Source of the DNA: Ralstonia sp. UBA689
GTDB taxonomy: Bacteria > Pseudomonadota > Gammaproteobacteria > Burkholderiales > Burkholderiaceae
Length of the DNA: 64,000 nucleotides
Direction: 5' to 3'
Assembly (NCBI RefSeq): GCF_002298975.1
Contig: NZ_DBMV01000021.1
Location: 62,001 to 126,000, forward strand
This document shows positions 36,067-43,572 of the stretch, piece after piece. A program made the translations under genes and the position numbers. Each line of letters starts with the position of its first letter. Within the stretch, counting starts at the first letter, position 1. The notes beneath the pieces were generated by a model. It saw only the letters and a program-made list of their open reading frames with translations, was not told where the DNA came from and made no database searches.

Positions 36067-36324
36067 ATGACCCACCCGATTCACGACCCTCGCTATCAGC
36101 GGATTGCGAAGCTGCTCACCGACCTGCGCAAGCAGCGCGGTTGGCTGCAGCAGGACGTTGCCGATCGGATCGGACGGCCACAAGCCTTTGTGTCCAAGGT
36201 CGAGAGCGGTGCCCGCCGCCTGGACGTGGTTGAACTGCTCGATTTCCTGCGGGTGCTGGAAGCCGACCCGCACGCCTTCATCGACACGCTGTTGGACACG
36301 CCAATGTCGGCGTTGCCGCGCTGA
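36067..36324 (+). CDS. XRE-family helix-turn-helix regulator
   Basis: An 85-residue protein almost entirely made of one Cro/CI-type domain. KLLTDLRKQRGWLQQDVADR is the first half and RPQAFVSKVESGARRLDVVE the recognition part. Such small proteins usually repress their own promoter and a divergent one. The tail (ADPHAFIDTLLDT) resembles the DUF-like ends of ICE XRE regulators. It is the only plus-strand gene in the block and starts at ATG 36067. Confidence 0.85.
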   Translation: MTHPIHDPRYQRIAKLLTDLRKQRGWLQQDVADRIGRPQAFVSKVESGARRLDVVELLDFLRVLEADPHAFIDTLLDTPMSALPR

Positions 36325-36327
36325 GGG

Positions 36328-36630
36328 CTAGTAGTCCTCTGGCAGCAGGACCGTGGTCCCCGCCCGGTCCGCCTCCGTGATGATGAGAACCTTCTGTCTA
36401 TTCCCAAGCCGGTAGCTGGAGACCACGCGCTGACCGGTGTTGACCGCCAGCAGGTTCTGCAAGCGGTCTTCCTCGCACAGCTCGCCCCAGTCGCCACGAG
36501 CGTGCCGATTGAGCAGCAGGTAGACCGACACGCCAGCCTCGGATAAAGCGGCAATTGCCGCGGGGGTTGCCACCACTCGCCCGAGCGGCAGGCGTGGTGA
36601 TGTCAATGCAGGTAAAGCGGGTTCCGTCAT
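36328..36630 (-). CDS. Small plasmid/ICE-type protein
   Basis: This protein of 100 residues (MTEPALPALTSPRLPLGRVV to the C-terminal LLPEDY) is of the kind often annotated 'plasmid-related protein' in integrative elements. It has no membrane segment or named domain. The start at 36630 is supported by AGGAGAA just upstream. It carries a copy of the shared leader hairpin 30 bases upstream, and its stop lies only four bases past that of the opposing XRE gene. Confidence 0.65.
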   Translation of the reverse strand: MTEPALPALTSPRLPLGRVVATPAAIAALSEAGVSVYLLLNRHARGDWGELCEEDRLQNLLAVNTGQRVVSSYRLGNRQKVLIITEADRAGTTVLLPEDY

Positions 36631-36660
36631 GGGTGTTCTCCTGAAGATAGGCGAGCACGG

Positions 36661-36678
36661 GCCTCCGGCAGTGCCGGG
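36661..36678 (-). promoter_or_regulatory. Leader hairpin motif, copy A
   Basis: Plus strand GCCTCCGG, five bases, CCGG; in the transcript this is a short CCGG-CCGG(AGGC) hairpin. It lies 30 bases before the start at 36630. This copy is the most divergent of the four. Confidence 0.5.
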
Positions 36679-36759
36679 TGCCAAGTCGCCAGGTTGTGGA
36701 AGAAGGGAAAAATGCCGGACGCGGGACGCGCCCATGGACTGCAGGGATGCGGCGTGAAG

Positions 36760-36945
36760 CTATTGCGCTGCCGAAGCGAGCACGTTGACGGCCGTAGTGC
36801 AGGTGCCACCCGTGAGCGCACAGCGTCTCCATCTGTTGCGCGGCACGCCTGCGTGCGCACTCCGGTTCTGTTGACCTCCGCGCATGGCGCCGCCTGCGTG
36901 GCGGTTCAGCAGGTACGGCTGGGGGTAGTAGGTTGCGGTATTCAT
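36760..36945 (-). CDS. Small protein of unknown function
   Basis: A 61-residue protein, rich in Arg, Gly and Asn, starting MNTATYYPQPYLLNRH. GGAGAG lies five bases before the ATG at 36945. I do not recognise a family. Its leader holds motif copy B. Its small size makes it easy to miss, but the leader and ribosome site support it. Confidence 0.5.
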   Translation of the reverse strand: MNTATYYPQPYLLNRHAGGAMRGGQQNRSAHAGVPRNRWRRCALTGGTCTTAVNVLASAAQ

Positions 36946-36974
36946 GCTGCTCTCCAATGGATGGGCGTGCGCAT

Positions 36975-36992
36975 GCCTCCGGACAGACCGGA
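36975..36992 (-). promoter_or_regulatory. Leader hairpin motif, copy B
   Basis: GCCTCCGG (36975-36982), four bases, ACCGGA (36987-36992). It lies 29 bases before the start at 36945. Confidence 0.6.
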
Positions 36993-37015
36993 TGCAGGGC
37001 CGTTGGGACAAAGGG

Positions 37016-37041
37016 AAAAAGCCGGACGCAGGACGCGTCCG
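37016..37041 (-). terminator. Rho-independent terminator behind the DUF4942 gene
   Basis: CCGGACGC (37022-37029) pairs perfectly with GCGTCCGG (37034-37041); on the minus strand five U follow (A-run 37016-37020). It starts just past the DUF4942 stop. Confidence 0.75.
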
Positions 37042-37044
37042 GGG

Positions 37045-37854
37045 TCAGCGAGCTTCCGAAGCGAGCGCGTTGGGGTAGTGCTTGGCGAGGATCGTGTTCA
37101 TCTTGTCGACCAGATCTGCTCGCTTGAACGTCACGTGCCCATTGCCGTTTTGGAACCAACGCAGGTGCAGATAATCGTTCTCTGCCTCGACCTGCCGTTG
37201 CCCTCGCGCGTGGCTGATCAGGTAGTAGACGCTGGCACGGTGATCCGGCTCGGGCTTGCCGTCGAGCACGTGCAACACGCGCAGCAGGTCGTCCAGCTCA
37301 TTCGCGCCGTGGTGATTGAGCGATCCGTAGCTGAACAGGGACTTCAAGATGACCCGCTTGCCGAACTTGAAGGGCTGGTTGCTCTTGTAATCCCACGACA
37401 GCCGGCGGAAGCATTCGAGCACGCCGCGCTCGAACATGTCGCCACGGGCACTGTGCAGCTCGGTGAACGTCGCTTCGATGTTGGCAGCGGTGAACTCGGG
37501 CACGTTGCCATCGGCAATCTGCTGGTGCCATTGCGCACGGGCGCGGGCATCCATGAAGGTGCGCAGGCCCGATTCGCTGAGCAGGTAGTTCCAGCCTTGG
37601 GCGTCGATGGTGAGCAGGATCGCCTGTTCCGCTTCGGCGCGCGTTGCATATTCGCCGGTCACTGTGACGACGCCCCGGCGCACATAGCTGTTGTCGAGCA
37701 CCAAGCGCGGGAAGCCCAGGTGCGCCGCTTTGGCGAGTTCCTGCGCCTCGCCGAGTAGATCGAGCGCCTGGCGCACGCGCTCGACCACGACGGTGCGCTG
37801 GTTGGCAAGGTTGGCAATGCTGATGCTGGGGACGAGTTCGTTGGTGGTGTTCAT
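37045..37854 (-). CDS. DUF4942 protein
   Basis: This 269-residue protein of the DUF4942 family is common in integrative and conjugative elements. Typical blocks include FTELHSARGDMFERGVLECFRRLSWDYKSN and KRVILKSLF, followed by HHGANELDDLLRVLHVLDGK. The function of the family is not established. I chose the ATG at 37854 as the likely start. A perfect terminator lies behind it. Confidence 0.8.
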   Translation of the reverse strand: MNTTNELVPSISIANLANQRTVVVERVRQALDLLGEAQELAKAAHLGFPRLVLDNSYVRRGVVTVTGEYATRAEAEQAILLTIDAQGWNYLLSESGLRTFMDARARAQWHQQIADGNVPEFTAANIEATFTELHSARGDMFERGVLECFRRLSWDYKSNQPFKFGKRVILKSLFSYGSLNHHGANELDDLLRVLHVLDGKPEPDHRASVYYLISHARGQRQVEAENDYLHLRWFQNGNGHVTFKRADLVDKMNTILAKHYPNALASEAR

Positions 37855-37933
37855 GGGGCATGTTCTCAAGTCGTGAGTGGCGTTCATCGGTCCTGGCCTG
37901 GTGCGACGTATTCCAGGCAAATGGGGCGGTGGG

Positions 37934-38184
37934 TCATCGTTCGGCAATGTCTTCGACGTCGTACCCATCGGTGGTGATGTCCACCACAATTGGATGCCCG
38001 CTGACGCTGTCGAAGCGGCTGATTTCGAAGTGGCGCCATTGCCAGCCGCAAAGTGCGCCTCGGCCTCGTTGGCCCACGCGCACAACATCGAATCGGTGAA
38101 GTGGTCGCGCCCCAGCCTGTGGTACTTGCCGAGCCCTTCGGCAATCTGGTTCACGCCGTTTGCGTTGAGGAAGGCAATCCGCAT
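37934..38184 (-). pseudogene. Small element gene with a one-base frameshift
   Basis: From 38184 the frame reads MRIAFLNANGVNQIAEGLGK up to AEAHFAAGNG, which looks real, then degenerates. In the next frame the sense continues as WRHFEISRFD and ends VDITTDGYDVEDIAER at 37934. A single missing base near 38042-38046 separates the halves; restoring it gives one protein of about 83 residues. It abuts the TIM-barrel gene upstream. It may be a dead gene or a sequence error. Confidence 0.55.
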
Positions 38185-38862
38185 TCAGTTCTCCTCGGAC
38201 GCCCTGCGGTGATTGCCCTCGGAGAACACCACCGCGTCCGGATGCAGGTAGGCCAGCAGCCGATACCACCAGGGCGGTTCGTGGCAGACCCGGTGCCAGT
38301 CCCCGCTGCCGTCGTTGTCGCTGACGTGGACCTCGATGCAGCGCTCACAGGCGAGCATGTCCACGACCAGCCCATCCTCGCGGCCGTAGCGGTGTGCCAC
38401 GATGAACAGGTGCGACAGATCCAGCGCATACGGCACGCCCGAGGCGAAGACGGTGCGGTATTCCTCCCAGGTGGACACCAGTTGTGCGTCGTGCCGGTCG
38501 GGATACAGTCCTTCGACAGCCACCGGGCAGCCGAACAGGTCGGCGCAGCGGCGGGTGTTGTTCAGCACCTGGGACAGCGTCGCGTTGTGTCGATATCCGG
38601 CATGCGCGCTGTAGGCGGGAGCGCTCAGCCGTTGACTGATGCGCGCCGCCTGCTGGAACCAGTCGAGATCGGCATCGAAGGTGGACAGGTCTGCCAGGCG
38701 GTGCCGGGGCAGCACGCGCACGTTGGCGTGTAGCCGGAACTGGATGCCCGGAAACCCGGCCAGCAGGGCATCGACATGCGCTTCGTTGAGCACGCCAACG
38801 GTCTGCGGCACGCGGGCATAGTCCAGCCCCCGCCAACTGGCGAGCGAAAGACACGCTTTCAT
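38185..38862 (-). CDS. Endonuclease IV-like / xylose-isomerase-like TIM barrel protein
   Basis: This 225-residue protein carries a metal-ligand pattern like that of endonuclease IV: H45, H87, E117, D148-x-x-H151, H179, D188-x-H190 and E215. Spacings such as DLSH and GDWH match the family. Members include AP endonucleases, sugar isomerases and DUF692/MbnB-like enzymes, and which one this is cannot be told. It is short for endonuclease IV (about 280 residues). The start at 38862 is inside the stop of the DUF6878 gene (overlap of four bases). It lies in an element-maintenance gene run. Confidence 0.65.
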   Translation of the reverse strand: MKACLSLASWRGLDYARVPQTVGVLNEAHVDALLAGFPGIQFRLHANVRVLPRHRLADLSTFDADLDWFQQAARISQRLSAPAYSAHAGYRHNATLSQVLNNTRRCADLFGCPVAVEGLYPDRHDAQLVSTWEEYRTVFASGVPYALDLSHLFIVAHRYGREDGLVVDMLACERCIEVHVSDNDGSGDWHRVCHEPPWWYRLLAYLHPDAVVFSEGNHRRASEEN

Positions 38863-39290
38863 AGGTCGGTCTCCGTGTGGGTCGATTCGACGTAGAAATC
38901 GCGGTGCGCCATGCAGACGGTGCCGGCAGCCACGTCGAAGGTGATCTCCCCCTCGCCACCATCGTTGTCCTCGAAGCCCGGGTGATAGCGGTCGACGGCA
39001 CGGTCGGCAAAGGCATCCAGCGCGTCGCGTAGGCTCAGCTCGGCCATGGATTGCGTGCTTTGCCACTGGCCGTTGACGTAGCGGCCGTCCTCCCGCAGGA
39101 CGCTGACGGCTTGGTCACCATGGATCTCTTGACCTCTGGTGTCGAGGATCTGGATTGCGTTGGCGTTACCACTGTCGCCAAAGCCGGAGTAGGTGATGAC
39201 GGCGTAAGCGGCACCGGCTGCACGCAGGGCGTCGAGCAGCACGGTACGGTTATGCGACAGGACGGGATCGGGTTTCGGGGTGTCGAACAT
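38859..39290 (-). CDS. DUF6878 protein
   Basis: The 143-residue protein matches the DUF6878 pattern: AAYAVITYSGFGDSGNAN, then a Trp/Gln-containing stretch, then a C-terminal EGEITFDVAAGTV and HRDFYVES. The function is unknown; these genes are frequent in ICEs. It has leader motif C 31 bases upstream and overlaps the TIM-barrel gene by four bases. Confidence 0.75.
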   Translation of the reverse strand: MFDTPKPDPVLSHNRTVLLDALRAAGAAYAVITYSGFGDSGNANAIQILDTRGQEIHGDQAVSVLREDGRYVNGQWQSTQSMAELSLRDALDAFADRAVDRYHPGFEDNDGGEGEITFDVAAGTVCMAHRDFYVESTHTETDL

Positions 39291-39321
39291 GATGGGGACT
39301 CCAGGTTGAAGACGTGCTGGC

Positions 39322-39339
39322 GCCTCCGGGGCAACCGGA
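39322..39339 (-). promoter_or_regulatory. Leader hairpin motif, copy C
   Basis: GCCTCCGG (39322-39329), four bases, ACCGGA (39334-39339), 31 bases before the start at 39290. Confidence 0.6.
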
Positions 39340-39376
39340 TCGAGGCACGTCGAGCGGGAAACAACGAGAAGACGAC

Positions 39377-39395
39377 AGCCGGGCAGATCCCGGCT
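39377..39395 (-). terminator. GC hairpin directly behind the gene at 39396
   Basis: AGCCGGG (39377-39383) pairs with CCCGGCT (39389-39395), touching the stop codon. A U/C-rich stretch follows on the minus strand. A very similar hairpin follows the gene at 40545. Confidence 0.45.
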
Positions 39396-40433
39396 TTATG
39401 CCGTTGGGGCGAGCGCGCCGGGGGTATCCGTGGCGCAGGGGATGGAGGCTTCGTCCCACAGAAGCTGCACGGCCGTCAGCGAGCACAGATCGCGTAGTGC
39501 GTCGATGCGCCGCACCTCACCCAGCGTGGTGGTGACCGTCGAGCTGGCAATTGCACCGAGTGCAGCCGCAATCCGGCGGGCACACGCCAACTGCCACAGG
39601 TGTGCACCGGGGATCTCGCCGAGCTGGATCGTGACGCGCACGGTGTCCGGCAGCAGCGGGGCCGACTGGCAGGTGTCCCGGAAGAGCCGAATCAGGCCGG
39701 CAGCAATACCGGTGCGCCGCAACTCCAGCGGGTAGACGTACTGGCTCAGGAAGTGCCCCACGGCGCGGTACTCCCAGCCGAGGACAGCCACGGGCGCATC
39801 GTCGAATTTGCCGATGCGTAGATCCTGATCCAGTGCCCAGATCGCATAGTCGGGAGGCGTCACGGGCTGGCTTGCCCTTGGTGGGGCAAAGTCCGGCGCG
39901 GCGGCTCCCTGCGCGTGCTCCACGCGCACAGCCCGCCAGGGCGACACCGGCCCGTTCGCGCCATGCAGTGCGAGCACCAGATCGAGGTCGGCGTACAACT
40001 CCAGCGTGATGGCGTTCCCCGCACGGAAGGTGTCCGCCAGTTCCGGGCGGCCTTGCTCGGCCAGCACGAGCGCGACCTTCTCCCGGTACTGCGCGTTCTC
40101 GTCGTCATGCGAGAACGGCAGCGAGGGCTCTACCCGAACGGTGACATCCGGCATGGTGAGCGGGGTTCGTAAGGCACGCTGCCAGCGCGGAATGAACGTC
40201 TCTGGCAGAAGGCCACGCCCGCGCCCCTGGAGCGACCCGCCCTCGCAGGCGGCGGCGCCCTGGAAGATACGGCGAAGCACCTGCTCGTAGGAACCGATGG
40301 CGACGCAGGACCAGTGGGGCTCGTGTGGGTAGAGGTTTTTCTCGTACGTGTTCTCGAACAGAAAGTAGACGACAGACCCGTTGGGGCGGCGCAAGGCCGC
40401 CGTTTTGAGGTCAACGAGGACGGTGGCACCCAT
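39396..40433 (-). CDS. Unknown protein of the integrative element
   Basis: This protein of 345 residues is of unknown function. Its N-terminal part contains a possible nucleotide or RNA-binding pattern (VYFLFENTYEKNLYPHEPHW) but no known catalytic site. It has no membrane helix. Leader motif D lies 32 bases upstream of its start, and a GC hairpin touches its stop. The product may be an element-maintenance protein. Confidence 0.55.
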   Translation of the reverse strand: MGATVLVDLKTAALRRPNGSVVYFLFENTYEKNLYPHEPHWSCVAIGSYEQVLRRIFQGAAACEGGSLQGRGRGLLPETFIPRWQRALRTPLTMPDVTVRVEPSLPFSHDDENAQYREKVALVLAEQGRPELADTFRAGNAITLELYADLDLVLALHGANGPVSPWRAVRVEHAQGAAAPDFAPPRASQPVTPPDYAIWALDQDLRIGKFDDAPVAVLGWEYRAVGHFLSQYVYPLELRRTGIAAGLIRLFRDTCQSAPLLPDTVRVTIQLGEIPGAHLWQLACARRIAAALGAIASSTVTTTLGEVRRIDALRDLCSLTAVQLLWDEASIPCATDTPGALAPTA

Positions 40434-40465
40434 TGGGGGCTCCTAAGGTGTAAGGGCGTGCGCGA

Positions 40466-40483
40466 GCCTCCGGGCTAACCGGA
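40466..40483 (-). promoter_or_regulatory. Leader hairpin motif, copy D
   Basis: GCCTCCGG (40466-40473), four bases, ACCGGA (40478-40483), 32 bases before the start at 40433. Followed on the minus strand by GCGCACGCCC-like bases, as in copy B. Confidence 0.6.
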
Positions 40484-40524
40484 ATCGGGCACACCACAGT
40501 GGAGAGAAGGACAGAAACACAAAG

Positions 40525-40543
40525 GCCGGGCAGCGAGCCCGGC
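40525..40543 (-). terminator. GC hairpin behind the gene at 40545
   Basis: GCCGGGC (40525-40531) pairs with GCCCGGC (40537-40543), two bases past the stop codon; the minus strand continues CTTTGTGTTTC. It is almost the same as the one at 39377. Confidence 0.45.
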
Positions 40544-40544
40544 G

Positions 40545-41570
40545 TTATGCCGGTGAGGCGAGGTCAGCGAGCTGGCGGCGCAGGGCGATGGCCCGAGCCT
40601 GGGAGCAGCCAAGAAACTGGCGGATGCCGTTGACGGTGGGGCGCAGTTGCCCGGTGGCGATGGCTTGTGCGAGTTGCGTCACGTCGGAGTCGTGCGACGC
40701 GACTGCCGGTATTGGCGTGACCGGAGCGTCGTGCGCTGCGTGACTGCCCGCCGTCTCGATGGCATTTGACGTGACGGCCGTGACCGGAGGCGTCGTCACG
40801 TCAGTCGCGCAGGTGACTGCGGCCAGTCGCGGGTCCGCTGATGCCACGACTGGGGCATGACCGGGCGCGACCGGCATCTGCGGAGGCTGGCGCGACACCA
40901 GTGTCAGCATCCAGAGCAGACAGGCCGTGCCTTCCAGAACCGCAGCGAAGGCGAGCGCCGTCAGTAACTCGACGCGCACCACCGTCGTGCCCACCAGTGC
41001 AGCCAGTCGCGCCGTGACCGGATCGGTGAGTCGCGCGTCGCGTTGCGCCGTCGCACGGTCACGCTCGGCCGTACCGCGCCGCACGTCTTCCGCTTCGGCG
41101 TCCAGCGCAGCGAGCCGGGCGGTCAGCGTGACGCGACGTGCCTCCAGCGTCGTACAGTTGCCCGAACAGCGCTGCGCCGTCACCGTCGCCAGTCGTGCTG
41201 TGACGTCAGCCCGTTCCGCCATGATCGCCGTGAGACTGCGACCGGCCGCCGCCGGCTCCGGAACGGGCGTCGCCAACATCCGCAGTTCCCCGGCATGCCG
41301 CTGGGCCAGGACGAAGAAGGTGGCGTGACCCAGGCACGCCGCCGCCATGCAGGCGAGCCACAGGACAGCCGCTACGGCGCGCACGCCAATCGACGCGTCC
41401 CGCACCAGCGCCGGCAGCAGGTGGGCGCAGGCGACCAGCACGACCCCGATCGCCACCCACACCAGCCGTTCCGGCAGGGAACCGCCACGTTGACAGCCGG
41501 CCAGGACCGACAGGCAGAGCGCGGTGCCGGTCGCGGCGATCGCCAGCGCCCGAGAGGCGCCCCGGCTCAT
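40545..41570 (-). CDS. Membrane protein with helical stalk and C-terminal helix-turn-helix-like end
   Basis: This 341-residue protein has three N-terminal hydrophobic helices (about residues 8-25, 34-55, 63-88), a predicted coiled stretch (about 110-175, repeats such as TARLATV and TARLAAL), a fourth hydrophobic helix near 195-220 and a Thr/Val-rich linker. Its last 45 residues (NGIRQFLGCSQARAIALRRQLADL) look like a recognition helix pair. No family is recognised. It overlaps the Gp3-like gene by four bases. Confidence 0.55.
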   Translation of the reverse strand: MSRGASRALAIAATGTALCLSVLAGCQRGGSLPERLVWVAIGVVLVACAHLLPALVRDASIGVRAVAAVLWLACMAAACLGHATFFVLAQRHAGELRMLATPVPEPAAAGRSLTAIMAERADVTARLATVTAQRCSGNCTTLEARRVTLTARLAALDAEAEDVRRGTAERDRATAQRDARLTDPVTARLAALVGTTVVRVELLTALAFAAVLEGTACLLWMLTLVSRQPPQMPVAPGHAPVVASADPRLAAVTCATDVTTPPVTAVTSNAIETAGSHAAHDAPVTPIPAVASHDSDVTQLAQAIATGQLRPTVNGIRQFLGCSQARAIALRRQLADLASPA

Positions 41571-42487
41571 GCGGCCGATCCGCCCAGCAAGGCCGCCTTG
41601 CGCGTGAGCTTGTCGCGCAGGGTGGGGGCGGGGCCGGGCGTCTCATTAGCGGCTGCGTCCGAACCGGGCTGCGGATCGCCCTGCGCTGGCTCCGGATAGA
41701 ACTCCTCGGCCACCGCCGCCGCTTCTTCCGCGCTGTCCTCGAACGCCCCGTTGGCAAAGCCTACCCGGGCTGCGGCATCCAACGCCGCCTGATCGAAGCC
41801 AGCGGCCTTGCGACGCGCATCCAACTCGCGCGCCTCGGCAATGGCTGCTTCCAGCGTGGTGCCTTCCCGGACTGCCAGGTCGACGTAGTAGATCGGTGCC
41901 CGGTAGCTCCGCGTGGTCGATTTGCCCCGCAGCACCAACCTGAGCGGCAGGCACGCCAGCAGGTTTCCAGACACCGCGTTGAAATAGGCCAGCCGTGCCG
42001 CGAGCGTCCGGATGCTGTTGAAGCTCGTGGTGCGCAGCATGAAGCTGCCCATCTCGTCTTCGTCGCCCACAATGACATTCAACCGGCCATACGGCTTGCA
42101 GCCGCCAGGCCCGCCAAACTGGCAGCCTTCCGGCGAAGGGCAGGGCAGGATGGCAATGCCGCCTTCCTCCACGCGTTTGCAGCGTTCTCCATTGCCGACA
42201 CAGACCGGCCGCCCCGTTTCTCGGTCGAACAGCGTGTAGTCGGCTCGCAGGTTCAGATCCGGGGCATTGAAGAGCATGCGCACCGGAATGGAGCGTAGCT
42301 TACCCGGTGTGGCTTTGCGCAGTGACTCATTCAGCGGGTGCAATACCCATTCCCCGCGTTGTTGCACCTGGGTAGTTAACGTGAACTGGTCGTCTTTCTC
42401 CGGCAGGCGCCGGCCGTTCTTCTCAACCACACGGCCGATGGCGATCCTCCCGACAACTGGAGGGGAAATCACAAGTCCTGTGAGCAT
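41567..42487 (-). CDS. Gp3-like / 'hydrolase or metal-binding' element protein
   Basis: The 306-residue protein resembles the family annotated 'hydrolase or metal-binding protein', related to phage Gp3 recombination directionality factors. The typical core is VRMLFNAPDLNLRADYTLFD, then a Cys-rich loop VCVGNGERCKR with CPSPEGCQFGGPGGC, then NVIVGDEDEMGSFMLRTTSFNSIR. Four Cys suggest zinc binding. It lies 14 bases after the YqaJ gene and overlaps the next gene by four bases. In elements of this type the trio is found together. Confidence 0.65.
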   Translation of the reverse strand: MLTGLVISPPVVGRIAIGRVVEKNGRRLPEKDDQFTLTTQVQQRGEWVLHPLNESLRKATPGKLRSIPVRMLFNAPDLNLRADYTLFDRETGRPVCVGNGERCKRVEEGGIAILPCPSPEGCQFGGPGGCKPYGRLNVIVGDEDEMGSFMLRTTSFNSIRTLAARLAYFNAVSGNLLACLPLRLVLRGKSTTRSYRAPIYYVDLAVREGTTLEAAIAEARELDARRKAAGFDQAALDAAARVGFANGAFEDSAEEAAAVAEEFYPEPAQGDPQPGSDAAANETPGPAPTLRDKLTRKAALLGGSAA

Positions 42488-42501
42488 GAGTTGACTCCGA
42501 T

Positions 42502-43500
42502 TCAGGGATAGATGAGGAAGCGGCGCGAGCCGGCTTTGGGGATGGCGTACTGCGGGGCAAGCTCGGGGTGGTCGGCCAGCAGCTTGTCCACGTCTGTAGT
42601 GGTGCTGTCCTTGCTGCGCCGATACGTGACTTCGCCGGTCTCGAAGAGCGCGCGTGAGGCGTCCCCCATGGCAGACTGGATGGTTTGCTTGAGCTTGGCG
42701 GCAGCAACCTCCTGTGCCTCGATCTGCTCCCGCACGGCCACGAGGTCCGCGAACACCGCACTCAAGTGCCGATCGTCCGAGAAATCCACCGTCCCGCCGC
42801 TATCACGCGGATACAGAACGCGTAGCGCACGGTCGGCCGATTCGGAACCGTCTCCGGGTGGTGGGGTGTCCGTCTGAACAAAACGCCAGAACTCGGCTTC
42901 CAGCGGAATGAGCCCGGCGATGAGTTCGTCATCGCGCTCAATGCGGTGCACGGCCAACTGCTGTCCGCACAGCAGCACGGCCACGTCGGCCGCCTGTTTG
43001 CCGGTGACGGCCAACTGATGCTGCACCTGGATCTGCACATATTCCGGCACACCGTCCTGCCAATGGCGTGCACCGAACAGGCCTGCCGTTTTGCACTCCA
43101 GAATCTGCACACCGGGCACGCCAATGACTTCCCGATCCAGATTTGCGAGCATGAACGGAATGCTGGGGTGTCGGAGCACGGCATTGACCTTGCGGACACG
43201 GTGACCGGTCTGCTTGCAGTACGCAGCGGCCACGATGGGCTCCAGCAGGGTTCCCCAGTACACGGGCTCGGTGGTGTCATTCGGGTCGGGTTTGGGTAGC
43301 TCGGCCCCCTTGCCGCTCTTCTCCATCCACAACTCCAGCCGGCTCTTATAGGGGTTCAGGCCAACCGCCGCAGCAGCATCCGATCCGCCGATGCCGGTCC
43401 TGCGCACGGCCAGCCAGTCTTCACGCGGCAAGTCCTTGGTTTGCACCAGGCGCAGTGCCGGACGATGCCGGTTGCGCCCCGTTGTTTCAGACAGGGTCAT
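42502..43500 (-). CDS. YqaJ-type viral recombinase / exonuclease
   Basis: This 332-residue lambda-exonuclease-like enzyme has the YqaJ signature: WLAVRRTGIGGSDAAAAVGLN near residue 30-50, then NLDREV and ILECKTAG (the D and ExK metal site), then YVQIQVQHQLAVTG. Such nucleases make single-stranded ends for recombination. The start at 43500 has GGAGG six bases upstream, clearly better than a TTG four codons earlier. It probably works with the neighbouring Gp3-like protein. Confidence 0.85.
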   Translation of the reverse strand: MTLSETTGRNRHRPALRLVQTKDLPREDWLAVRRTGIGGSDAAAAVGLNPYKSRLELWMEKSGKGAELPKPDPNDTTEPVYWGTLLEPIVAAAYCKQTGHRVRKVNAVLRHPSIPFMLANLDREVIGVPGVQILECKTAGLFGARHWQDGVPEYVQIQVQHQLAVTGKQAADVAVLLCGQQLAVHRIERDDELIAGLIPLEAEFWRFVQTDTPPPGDGSESADRALRVLYPRDSGGTVDFSDDRHLSAVFADLVAVREQIEAQEVAAAKLKQTIQSAMGDASRALFETGEVTYRRSKDSTTTDVDKLLADHPELAPQYAIPKAGSRRFLIYP

Positions 43501-43510
43501 GCTGACCTCC

Positions 43511-43548
43511 AAAAAGAAGAACGCCCGGCGGGAAAACCCGGCCGGGCG
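43511..43548 (-). terminator. Rho-independent terminator between DUF932 and yqaJ
   Basis: CGCCCGGC (43522-43529) pairs with GCCGGGCG (43541-43548); on the minus strand it is followed by TTCTTCTTTTT, which runs into the ribosome site of the YqaJ gene. It could therefore also act as an attenuator. Confidence 0.6.
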
Positions 43549-43572
43549 TGATTGCCAATAGCGGACTGACGT

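Noticed and set aside
35520..36068. Extension of the lipoprotein frame upstream to 36068
   Set aside because: It overlaps the small membrane protein gene and the operator region; the signal peptide and ribosome site at 35519 fix the start.
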